A stretch of 9,685 nt of DNA, from positions 1-9,685 of the forward strand of contig DASQVO010000323.1 of the NCBI GenBank assembly GCA_035640715.1, read 5' to 3'. Below the pieces are notes generated by a model. The model saw only the letters and a list, made by a program, of their open reading frames with translations, did no database searches and was not told the DNA's origin. This document shows, piece by piece, positions 1-6,985 of the stretch. The position numbers were made by a program, and so were the translations under genes. This stretch comes from DASQVO01 sp035640715 (GTDB taxonomy: Bacteria; Actinomycetota; Actinomycetes; Streptosporangiales; Streptosporangiaceae). Positions within the stretch are counted from its first letter, which is position 1; each line of letters opens with the position of its first letter.

Positions 1-838
1 GCGAGACCTCCGCGCCCTGGCCGAGCAGCGCGGCCATCCGGGCGGCCCGCTCGGCCACGCCGGACGCGGTGCCCTCGAGCAGCACCCCGGCCCGGACCGG
101 GCCGGCCGGCCGGCCACGGTCGATCTCCACCGCGGACGGCAGCAGCGGTGATGCCGCGGCCGATCCCGCGGCGTCCGCCGCCGAGGGCGCATCATCGTAT
201 TCCGCGGTCACGTAGGCCTGGGCCACCGCGACCGGATGCAGGCGGAACGTGGCCTCGGTGATCAGCCCGAGGGTCCCGTGAGACCCGGCGAACAGCTTGC
301 CGAGGTCGTAGCCGGCCACGTTCTTGACGACCTTGCCGCCGGACCGCGCGACCAGGCCGTCCGGGCGCACCACGGTGATGCCGATCAGGAGGTCGCGTGG
401 CGTCCCGTAGCGCAGCCGCAGCGGTCCCGCGGCGCCCGTGGCGATCACGCCGCCGATCGTCGCCTCCGCCGGGCCGTCCAGTGCCAGCCGCTGTCCCGCC
501 TCAGCGAGAACCTCCCGGAGTCGCCCGAGGGTGATGCCCGCCTCGACGCGCGCGACGAGATCACCGGCGGCGTGCTCGATGACGCGGCTCATCCGTGTCA
601 TATCGACGACCACGTCGCAGCGGCTCGGCGGGGGGCCCCAGGAGAGCCTGTGCCCGCTTCCGCGCGGCACGACTGCCAGGCCGAGCGACGCGGCCGCGCG
701 CAGCAGCCCCGCTGCTTCCCCGACCGTGCCAGGGAAGGCCACGCAGCCGGGAGCCACCCCGGCGACGCAGTCATCCGGGCCGGCTTCGGTGATGGCCGTA
801 CCCGTCCCGGCGAGCGCGGCTGTTATCTCATCAGCCAT
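1..838 (-). CDS. glcE: glycolate oxidase subunit GlcE (FAD-binding), partial
   Basis: The frame is open from an ATG at 838 to the left edge, giving 279 residues with no stop; the C-terminus is missing. E. coli GlcE has about 350 residues, so roughly 70 may lie outside. The visible part is a PCMH-type FAD-binding domain: VVPRGSGHRLSWG at about residues 56-68, DGPAEATIGG at 121-130, and the GlcE hallmark GGKVVKNVAGYDLGKLFAGS at 167-186, followed by HGTLGLITEATFRLHP at 187-202. By family, GlcE works with GlcD and the iron-sulfur protein GlcF to oxidise glycolate to glyoxylate, passing electrons to the respiratory chain. It starts 51 bp after the glcD stop on the same strand, so co-transcription is likely. 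A GTG at 841 directly precedes the ATG and could also start; an in-frame TGA at 850-848 limits further extension. No strong Shine-Dalgarno sequence is visible. Confidence 0.9.
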   Translation of the reverse strand, partial: MADEITAALAGTGTAITEAGPDDCVAGVAPGCVAFPGTVGEAAGLLRAAASLGLAVVPRGSGHRLSWGPPPSRCDVVVDMTRMSRVIEHAAGDLVARVEAGITLGRLREVLAEAGQRLALDGPAEATIGGVIATGAAGPLRLRYGTPRDLLIGITVVRPDGLVARSGGKVVKNVAGYDLGKLFAGSHGTLGLITEATFRLHPVAVAQAYVTAEYDDAPSAADAAGSAAASPLLPSAVEIDRGRPAGPVRAGVLLEGTASGVAERAARMAALLGQGAEVS

Positions 839-889
839 CACACGGTGTCACCAGATCCCGTTCGGCCTCACTCAGCTTATCTGCGGGCA

Positions 890-2368
890 TCAGAAGAGTT
901 CCGCCTCGCCTGCGGCGACGGCCGGGTGGGGGCCGCGGCGGACGCCGGGGACCTCCCCGCACAGCCGCGGCGTCGGGAACACCTTGCCCGGGTTGCACAG
1001 GTTCCGGGGGTTGAACGCGCAGCGGACCAACTGCATGGTGTCCAGGTCGTCGTCACCGAACATCCGGGGCATGTACCGGGACTTGTCGACGCCGACGCCG
1101 TGCTCGCCGGTGATCGAGCCGCCATGCTCGATGCACAGGTCCAGGATCTGGCCGGACACTTCCTCGGCCGCCTCGCCCGCGCCAGCCACGCTGTCGTCGA
1201 ACAGGACCAGCGGGTGCAGGTTGCCGTCGCCGGCGTGGAAGACGTTGGCCACCCGCACGCCGGGCGCCGCGGCCGACAGCTCCGCGATCCTGGCGAGGAC
1301 TTCGGGCAGCGCGGTCCGGGGCACTACGCCGTCCTGGACGATGTAGGCAGGGCTGATCCGGCCCACCGCGGCGAACGCGGACTTGCGGCCGGCCCAGATG
1401 CGGGCCCGTTCGGCGGCGCCGTCCGCGACCCTGATCTCCGCCGCGCCTGCCTTCTCGCAGAGCTCGCGGACCGCCGCGGTCTCGGCTTCCACCTCGGCCG
1501 CCGGGCCGTCAAGCTCGACGATCAGCACCGCGCCGGCCCCTTCGGGGTAATTGCAGTGCACGGCGGCCTCCGCGGCCTCGATCGACAGGGCGTCCATCAT
1601 CTCGATGGCGGCCGGGAGAATGCCCGCCCCGATGATCGAAGACACCGCGGTCCCGCCGTGGCTGGTGCTGTCGAACGCCGCGAGCAGGGTGGTGACCGAC
1701 TCGGGCAGCGGCATCAGCTTCACGACGATCTTGGTGACGATGCCGAGCGTCCCCTCGGAGCCGGTGAACGCGCCGAGCAGGTCATAACCTGGTGCGGCGC
1801 CGGTGCCGTCACCGAGCCAGATCAGGTCACCGGCGGGGGTGACGACCTCCAGGCCGGTGACGTGATGCACGGTGAAACCATGCTTCAGGCAGTGTGCGCC
1901 GCCGGAGTTCTCCGCGACATTGCCGCCGACCGAGCAGACCACCTGGCTGGACGGATCCGGTGCGTAGAAGAGGCCGAACGGCTCCGCGGCCTTGCTCACC
2001 GCCAGGTTCGTGACCCCCGGCTCCACGATGGCCCGACTGCTGGCGGGGTCGATCTCGAGGATCCGGCGCATCCGCGACATGACGATGAGAACGCCGTCGG
2101 AGCGGGCCAGCGCGCCGCCGGAAAGGCCGGTGCCCGAGCCCCGCGCGACGAACGGGACATCCGCCGCCGCGCAGGCCCGCACGATCCCGGCGACCTGCTC
2201 CGCGGTGTCCGGCAGCACAACCAGGCCCGGCGCCGACCGGTACGAGGTGAGGCCATCGCATTCGTAGGTGCGCAGCTCGACCGGGTCGGTGATGACGCCG
2301 CCCGCCCCGCAGATCTGCGTCATCACCGGGATCAGGGCGGCGCAGGCTGAGGGCGGGGCGGTGGTCAC
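890..2368 (-). CDS. glcD: glycolate oxidase FAD subunit GlcD
   Basis: This 492-residue protein matches the usual length of GlcD (E. coli 499). An N-terminal FAD_binding_4 domain (about residues 46-224) carries VARGSGTGLSGGA (74-86), PDPSSQVVCSVGGNVAENSG (137-156) and GSEGTLGI (203-210). A C-terminal FAD-oxidase domain (about 225-468) carries HAGDGNLHP (378-386) and EHGVGVDKSRYM (422-433), as in the D-lactate/glycolate oxidase family. Known role: flavoprotein that oxidises glycolate (and often D-lactate) to the 2-oxo acid. The start is GTG at 2368; its GTGA overlaps the TGA of the malate synthase gene by 4 nt, which implies translational coupling. glcE follows immediately. Sequence alone cannot fully separate glycolate from D-lactate specificity, but the malate synthase and GlcE neighbours favour glycolate. 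Confidence 0.93.
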   Translation of the reverse strand: MTTAPPSACAALIPVMTQICGAGGVITDPVELRTYECDGLTSYRSAPGLVVLPDTAEQVAGIVRACAAADVPFVARGSGTGLSGGALARSDGVLIVMSRMRRILEIDPASSRAIVEPGVTNLAVSKAAEPFGLFYAPDPSSQVVCSVGGNVAENSGGAHCLKHGFTVHHVTGLEVVTPAGDLIWLGDGTGAAPGYDLLGAFTGSEGTLGIVTKIVVKLMPLPESVTTLLAAFDSTSHGGTAVSSIIGAGILPAAIEMMDALSIEAAEAAVHCNYPEGAGAVLIVELDGPAAEVEAETAAVRELCEKAGAAEIRVADGAAERARIWAGRKSAFAAVGRISPAYIVQDGVVPRTALPEVLARIAELSAAAPGVRVANVFHAGDGNLHPLVLFDDSVAGAGEAAEEVSGQILDLCIEHGGSITGEHGVGVDKSRYMPRMFGDDDLDTMQLVRCAFNPRNLCNPGKVFPTPRLCGEVPGVRRGPHPAVAAGEAELF

Positions 2369-3975
2369 GGCATACGCTCGTAAGCAGGCACGGTAAGGAA
2401 CTCGGCGTAGTTGTCAGCCAGCGCCACCTCCGTGAACAGCGCGACAGCCTGGCCGTAGCGCTCCGCGTCGAAGCCGGCGCCGGCCTGCTCAGCCTGCGCG
2501 CGGATGCTGGCCAGCTCCTCGTCGATGAGCCGCTCCACCAGGTCCCTGGTGACCTTGGGGCCGTCCTCCGCCGTGATGTCGTTGTGCAGCCACTGCCAGA
2601 CCTGGGAGCGGGCGATCTCCGCGGTGGCGGCGTCCTCCATCAGGTTGAAGATGGCCACCGCGCCGTTGCCGCCCAGCCAGGCGGCCAGGTACTGCAGGCC
2701 GACGCTGATGTCATTGCGCAGCCCGGCCTCGGTGATGGTACCGGGCGTCTTGCTGATGGACAGCAGGTCGGCGGCGCTCACGCTGACCTCGTCGCGCAGC
2801 CGGTCAAGCTGGTTGGGGCGGCTGCCCAGCACGCCGTCGAACACCTCGCGGCAGATGGGCACCAGGTCGGGATGGGCGACCCAGGAACCGTCGAAGCCGT
2901 CGGAGGACTCACGTGCCTTGTCCTCGCGGACCTTGGCGAGCGCCTTCTCGTTGACCTCCGGGTCCCGGCGGCTCGGGATGAACGCGGCCATGCCGCCGAT
3001 CGCGTGCGCGCCCCGGCTGTGGCAGGTCTTCACCAGCAGCTCGGTGTAGGCGCGCATGAACGGGGCGGTCATGGTCACCTGGTTCCGGTCCGGCAGGACG
3101 AACTCGCGGCCCCGGGTGCGGAACTTCTTGATGATGCTGAACAGGTAGTCCCAGCGGCCCGCGTTCAGCCCCGCGGAGTGCTCGCGCAGCTCGTAGAGGA
3201 TCTCCTCCATCTCGAACGCCGCCGGGATCGTCTCGATGAGCACCGTGGCGCGGATGGTGCCGCGCGGGATGCCGAGTGCATCCTGTGCCAGGTTGAAGGC
3301 GTCGTTCCATAGCCGCGCCTCGAGATGGCTCTCGATCTTGGCCAGGTAGAAGTACGGGCCCTTGCCCTTGTCGATCTGCTTACGGGCGCAGGTCGACATG
3401 TAGAGGGCGAAGTCGACCAGGCTGCCGGAGGCCCGGCGGCCGCCGGTCAGGATGTGCTTCTCATCCAGATGCCAGCCGCGCGGCCGGACCACGATCGTGG
3501 CCAGCTCGTCGTCCGGGAGCAGGCGGTAGTCCTTGCCGCCGCTGGTGAAGTCGATCGTGCGGTCCAGTGCGTCCTTCAGGTTGAGCTGACCTGTGATCAT
3601 GTTGTCCCACAGCGGGGTGTTGGCGTCTTCGAAGTCCGCCAGCCACACCTTCGCGCCGGAGTTGAGCGCGTTGATCGTCATCTTCCGCTCGGTGGGGCCG
3701 GTGATCTCGACGCGCCGGTCCGCGAGGCCGGGGGCGGGCAGCGCGACCTGCCAGGAGGGATCCTCGCGGATGTGCTTGGTCTCGGGCAGGAAGTCGAACG
3801 TCCCGCCGGCGCTGATCTCGGCCTGCCGCTGCTGGCGGGCGGCGAGTAGTTCGTCGCGGCGGGTCCCCAGCTCGTCGTGCAGCGCCGCGATCAGGCTGAT
3901 CGCCTCGGGGGTGAGAATCTCGTCGTAGCGATCCCCGGACGGGCCGGTGATCTCAACGCCATCGGGTCCCGGCAT
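2365..3975 (-). CDS. aceB: malate synthase A
   Basis: With the start at 3975 the protein has 536 residues, close to E. coli AceB (533). The malate synthase signature is exact: REHSAGLNAGRWDYLF at residues 264-279. The active-site region IVVRPRGWHLDEKH (161-174) holds the conserved arginine, IETIPAAFEMEE (247-258) holds an acidic metal-site residue, and LMEDAATAEIAR (445-456) holds the aspartate that acts as general base in this family. The enzyme condenses glyoxylate with acetyl-CoA to give malate. The ATG at 3975 is chosen because GGAGGAG (3983-3989) lies 7 nt upstream; the frame is open to an ATG at 4005, which has no comparable site. It is first in an apparent aceB-glcD-glcE operon, so its glyoxylate may come from glycolate. 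No isocitrate lyase gene is present in this window. Confidence 0.96.
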   Translation of the reverse strand: MPGPDGVEITGPSGDRYDEILTPEAISLIAALHDELGTRRDELLAARQQRQAEISAGGTFDFLPETKHIREDPSWQVALPAPGLADRRVEITGPTERKMTINALNSGAKVWLADFEDANTPLWDNMITGQLNLKDALDRTIDFTSGGKDYRLLPDDELATIVVRPRGWHLDEKHILTGGRRASGSLVDFALYMSTCARKQIDKGKGPYFYLAKIESHLEARLWNDAFNLAQDALGIPRGTIRATVLIETIPAAFEMEEILYELREHSAGLNAGRWDYLFSIIKKFRTRGREFVLPDRNQVTMTAPFMRAYTELLVKTCHSRGAHAIGGMAAFIPSRRDPEVNEKALAKVREDKARESSDGFDGSWVAHPDLVPICREVFDGVLGSRPNQLDRLRDEVSVSAADLLSISKTPGTITEAGLRNDISVGLQYLAAWLGGNGAVAIFNLMEDAATAEIARSQVWQWLHNDITAEDGPKVTRDLVERLIDEELASIRAQAEQAGAGFDAERYGQAVALFTEVALADNYAEFLTVPAYERMP

Positions 3976-3982
3976 GTTTTTA

Positions 3983-3989
3983 CTCCTCC
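3983..3989 (-). promoter_or_regulatory. Shine-Dalgarno site of aceB
   Basis: On the minus strand GGAGGAG is separated by seven bases (TAAAAAC) from the ATG at 3975. It is the strongest ribosome binding site in the window. It decides the start, which would otherwise be placed 10 codons upstream at 4005. Confidence 0.85.
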
Positions 3990-4082
3990 GCAGTGTGCTT
4001 CTCATCCTAGGCAGACCAGGTCCCTGGCACGACCCGGGCCCTGGGGTGCCGGAGCTTGCGGCCCGGCCGCGGCATGCGATGT

Positions 4083-4112
4083 ATCCCGGATATTATCCCA
4101 GATGTTCGGGAT
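4083..4112. promoter_or_regulatory. possible aceB promoter with ATCCC/GGGAT half-sites
   Basis: ATCCCG (4083-4088) and CGGGAT (4107-4112) form an inverted repeat, with a further ATCCC at 4095-4099 and the near-palindrome GGATA-T-TATCC at 4088-4098. Read on the minus strand, GATAAT (4097-4092) matches a sigma-70 -10 hexamer at five of six bases and would give an aceB leader of about 110 nt. I see no good -35 hexamer at the right spacing. Whether the repeats bind a regulator is inference. Confidence 0.3.
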
Positions 4113-4114
4113 TA

Positions 4115-4128
4115 TTACTCGTGAGTAA
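4115..4128. promoter_or_regulatory. 14-bp palindrome, candidate operator for aceB
   Basis: TTACTC-GT-GAGTAA has perfect 6-bp arms around a 2-nt centre, the size and shape of a site for a dimeric helix-turn-helix repressor (TetR or GntR type). It lies 140 bp upstream of the aceB ATG and about 380 bp from helD. It overlaps the place where a -35 box would fall for the candidate -10 at 4092-4097. The regulator is unknown; no regulator gene is in the window. Confidence 0.35.
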
Positions 4129-4416
4129 GTTATCTGCCGCGACGCGCCGTGGTCAACCAGGGCAGCCGGGGCGGGACCTCCCGCGGGAAGAGGTGCCGCG
4201 CTCTGCTTCCGGCCGGGGAGCCATCGGTCCTCGCGGTCCCCGATCCGCCCGGTGCTAGACGGCGACCGTGACGGCCCGTGCGAGCGGCCGGTGCCTTGGC
4301 CACGGTGGGACCACAGCAGGAAACCTGGATAACGCGAGCATCGAGAGGAACACTGTGCAGGTGGCGGTCAGCGGGCCGGCGGCAATTGCAGCAGGTTTGC
4401 CTGAATAGCGCGAGCT

Positions 4417-4452
4417 TTTAAATAAGACACAGGGCCTGTTATGCTCTATGCC
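4417..4452 (+). promoter_or_regulatory. possible helD promoter, AT-rich
   Basis: An AT stretch (TTTTAAATA, 4417-4425) runs directly into AAGACA (4424-4429), four of six with the -35 consensus. The region 17 nt further on (TATGCC, 4447-4452) is a weak -10. A small palindrome ACAGG-G-CCTGT (4429-4439) sits in the spacer. A second possible -10, TATATC at 4493-4498, would start the RNA at or next to the helD ATG. The choice between them cannot be made from sequence alone. Confidence 0.25.
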
Positions 4453-4505
4453 ACAGAATATGACCTGGAGAATACCCGCTCCAAACAGAAAGTATATCAA
4501 AGAAT

Positions 4506-6818
4506 ATGGCGGATCGTCAAACTGGATCTGCGCTTTCCGAGTCCATAAGGAAAGAGCAGGCGTACGTTTCCATGCTGTACGGCCTGCTCGACCGGGCGCG
4601 GCAGCGGAGCGAGGCGATGCTGCGCGAAGTGCACGGGCGCGGCGGTGCCGGGGGCACCTTCGCCGCCCGCATTGAGCGGGAAGTCGCAGCCTCCGAGCAG
4701 GCCAGGCGGCTTGCGCAGCTCAACGGCGTGGAACGTGGCCTCTGCTTCGGCCGGATGGACGATACGGCCAGCAATACTTTTTATATCGGCCGGATCGGCC
4801 TGCATGATGACGAGTATGAGCCGGTCCTCATCGACTGGCGCGCACCGGCCGCCCGCCCTTTTTACGCCGCCACGCCGAACGATCCCGCGGGGCTGCTGCG
4901 GCGGCGTCATCTCTATACCCGCGGCCGCGCCGTCGTCGGGCTCGATGACGAGGTATTCGACCTCGACCGGATGAGCGAGGCCGACCGGCGCGGCCTGGTC
5001 GGCGAGGGGATGCTGCTGGCGGCGATCCGCCGCGGCCGTACCGGGCGGATGGCCGACGTGGTCGCGACCATCCAGGCCGAGCAGGACCGGGTGATCCGTT
5101 CCGCGCTGGCCGGCGTCCTCGTGGTGCAGGGCGGCCCGGGCACCGGCAAGACGGTGGCGGCGCTGCACCGGGCGGCGTTCCTGCTCTACACCCACCGCCG
5201 CACCCTGGAACGGCGTGGCGTCCTCATCGTCGGGCCGAACGTGACCTTCCTCCGCTACATCAGCCAGGTGCTTCCCTCCCTCGGCGAGACCGACGTGGTG
5301 CTCGCCTCGCTCGGCGAGCTGTTCCCCGGCGTGCGCGCGACCGCCGAGGACAGCCCGGAGGCCGCCGTGGTCAAGGGCGACCTGCGGATGGTGAAGGTGC
5401 TGCGGGCCGCGGTGCAGGACCGGCAGCGGGTCCCGCGCGGCGGCCTGGAGGTCGTCGCCGGCGACGTGACGCTGGAAGTGCCGGCCGAGGCCTGCGAGCG
5501 CGCCCGCGCCCGGGCCCGGTCGCTGCGCAAGCCGCACAACGTGGCACGCAAGCTGTTCGTCACCGAGATGCTCGACGCGCTCGCCAGGTCAGAGGCGGAG
5601 GCGCTCGGCCGGCCGTCCTCTGACCTCGATGAGGGGGACCTGCCCTATATCCGGGCCCGGCTGTGGGATGAGGAGCCGGTTCGCAAGGCGCTTGACGAGC
5701 TGTGGCCGTTCCTCACCCCGCAGCAGCTCCTCGCCGGGCTGCTTGGCGAGGAAGGCACATTGCGCCGGGCCGCGGCCGATCTCGATGAGGCCGAACGGGG
5801 GGTGCTGCTACGTTCCGGCCGGGCCGGCGAATGGACGGTGGCGGACGTGCCGCTCCTGGATGAGGCGGCGGAATTGCTCGGCGCCGATGACTCCGCGGAG
5901 AAGGCAATGCGCCGCGCCGCGGAACGTGAGCAGCGTGCGGAGGAGAGGTACGCCGAGGGCGTCCTGGAGATAACCGGCCTGGCCGGGCAGGGTTTCGTGG
6001 ACGCTGCCACCATCGCGGGCAGGCATCGTGACACCGGTCCCGAGCTGACCACGGCCGAGCGCGCCGCTGCCGACCGTTCCTGGGCCTACGGGCACGTCAT
6101 CATCGATGAGGCGCAGGAACTGTCGGCGATGGCCTGGCGGATGGTGATGCGCCGGGTTCCCACGAAGTCGCTGACCGTGGTCGGCGACGTCGCCCAGACC
6201 GGGAATGCGGCCGGCGCGCGCTCGTGGGGCGAGATGCTCGACCGCTACGTCAAGGGCCGGTGGCGCGAGGAACGGCTGACCGTCAACTACCGCACCCCGG
6301 CCGAGATCATGACAGTCGCCGCCGGCGTTCTCGCGGCGGTCGCCCCAGCCGAGCGGCCGCCGGAGTCGGTCCGCGAGGAGGGCGAGAAGCCGCGGGCGCT
6401 GCGTGCCGGCCCGGACGGGGCCGGTGCGGCCGCCGCCGGGAGCGCGGATCGCGAACGGCTCGCGGCCGGGGTGGCGCGGGTGGTCGAGGCAGAGGCCGCG
6501 GAGCTGGCGGCGTCGGGGGAGGGGCGGCTGGCGGTCATCGCGCCCGGCTCCCGGATGGCCGAACTGGCCATGGCGATCCCGCACGCCGTTCCCGGCGGCC
6601 GGGCCGAGGCGCTGGACTCACCGGTCGCCTTGCTCACCGTGGCGCAGGCCAAGGGGCTGGAGTTCGACCGGGTGGTTCTGGCCGACCCGGCCGGGATCAT
6701 CGCCCAGTCCCCGAAGGGCGGCCACGACCTCTACGTGGCGATCACGCGCGCGACCCACCGCCTCGCGGTCGTCTACGAGGGTGAGCTGCCGCCCCTCCTG
6801 GCCGCGCTCAGAAAATAA
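4506..6818 (+). CDS. helD: HelD-family RNA polymerase recycling ATPase (UvrD/Rep-like helicase fold)
   Basis: The 770-residue protein has the HelD layout. A charged, likely coiled-coil N-terminus (about 1-75; EQAYVSMLYGLLD at 17-29) is the type that enters the RNA polymerase secondary channel. Next comes the family-typical block YIGRIGL (93-99), LIDWRAPAARPFYAATPNDP (108-127) and RRRHLYTRGR (132-141). Split superfamily 1 motor motifs follow: Q-motif IQAEQDRVIRS (189-199), Walker A GGPGTGKT (209-216), Walker B VIIDEAQELS (531-540), VVGDVAQTG (558-566), LTVNYRTPAE (591-600), AQAKGLEFD (713-721) and YVAITRATHR (743-752). Actinobacterial HelD removes nucleic acid from stalled RNA polymerase using ATP; the related HelR protects against rifampicin. 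The sequence looks more like housekeeping HelD than HelR, but I cannot compare formally. The ATG at 4506 is the first possible start after an in-frame TGA at 4461 and lacks a clear Shine-Dalgarno site. hflX follows on the same strand. Confidence 0.9.
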   Translation: MADRQTGSALSESIRKEQAYVSMLYGLLDRARQRSEAMLREVHGRGGAGGTFAARIEREVAASEQARRLAQLNGVERGLCFGRMDDTASNTFYIGRIGLHDDEYEPVLIDWRAPAARPFYAATPNDPAGLLRRRHLYTRGRAVVGLDDEVFDLDRMSEADRRGLVGEGMLLAAIRRGRTGRMADVVATIQAEQDRVIRSALAGVLVVQGGPGTGKTVAALHRAAFLLYTHRRTLERRGVLIVGPNVTFLRYISQVLPSLGETDVVLASLGELFPGVRATAEDSPEAAVVKGDLRMVKVLRAAVQDRQRVPRGGLEVVAGDVTLEVPAEACERARARARSLRKPHNVARKLFVTEMLDALARSEAEALGRPSSDLDEGDLPYIRARLWDEEPVRKALDELWPFLTPQQLLAGLLGEEGTLRRAAADLDEAERGVLLRSGRAGEWTVADVPLLDEAAELLGADDSAEKAMRRAAEREQRAEERYAEGVLEITGLAGQGFVDAATIAGRHRDTGPELTTAERAAADRSWAYGHVIIDEAQELSAMAWRMVMRRVPTKSLTVVGDVAQTGNAAGARSWGEMLDRYVKGRWREERLTVNYRTPAEIMTVAAGVLAAVAPAERPPESVREEGEKPRALRAGPDGAGAAAAGSADRERLAAGVARVVEAEAAELAASGEGRLAVIAPGSRMAELAMAIPHAVPGGRAEALDSPVALLTVAQAKGLEFDRVVLADPAGIIAQSPKGGHDLYVAITRATHRLAVVYEGELPPLLAALRK

Positions 6819-6844
6819 TCCATGATCTGGGGTAACCGGGCTCG

Positions 6845-6885
6845 CCTGGGCAGGGTATGTGGTGGCGGGCACATCCTGGGCAGGG
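6845..6885. repeat. 11-bp direct repeat upstream of hflX
   Basis: CCTGGGCAGGG occurs exactly at 6845-6855 and again at 6875-6885, 30 bp apart, or nearly three helical turns, so both copies face the same side of the DNA. Each copy is itself partly palindromic (CCTG-GG-CAGG). The position between helD and hflX suggests a regulator site for hflX; that function is inferred. Confidence 0.4.
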
Positions 6886-6886
6886 C

Positions 6887-6909
6887 GGTTGTTTATAAGA
6901 ACGACAACC
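6887..6909. promoter_or_regulatory. inverted repeat over a possible hflX -10 box
   Basis: GGTTGT (6887-6892) and ACAACC (6904-6909) are perfect inverted arms around 11 bases that include TATAAG (6894-6899), five of six with the -10 consensus. A protein bound here would cover the promoter. No convincing -35 hexamer is seen, so hflX may also be read through from helD. Confidence 0.35.
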
Positions 6910-6985
6910 CAGTGTGCTCGTGGCACTATCGGGGGACAACGAGCCAGATACGGCGCCCTCAGGGGCGCCCCGTCCTTGGAGGACA

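Larger units (their letters stand above)
3990..4505. other. divergent intergenic region between aceB and helD
   Basis: About 515 bp separate the two divergent genes and should hold both promoters. The part near aceB contains CCAGG-TC-CCTGG at 4016-4027, a cluster of ATCCC/GGGAT half-sites at 4083-4112, and the palindrome at 4115-4128. The middle (about 4130-4380) is GC-rich with no convincing gene. The last 100 bp before helD are markedly more AT-rich than the rest. No credible conserved protein gene was found; short open frames starting at 4441 and 4448 run into the 5' end of helD in other frames. Confidence 0.6.

Noticed and set aside
236..2350. Very long open frame on the plus strand opposite glcE/glcD, about 700 codons
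   Set aside because: It is antisense to genes with clear motifs, crosses the glcD/glcE junction, has low-complexity Arg/Gly/Asp-rich content and no recognisable domain. This is a typical artefact of high-GC DNA.
4300..4505. Rifamycin-associated element upstream of helD
   Set aside because: I looked for the GC-rich inverted repeat known upstream of helR and other rifamycin-resistance genes and did not see one. The gene is therefore called HelD rather than HelR.
4497..5537. Open frame of about 346 codons on the minus strand inside helD
   Set aside because: It is antisense to the conserved HelD N-terminal and Walker A region, His/Arg/Gly-rich, with no motif of its own.
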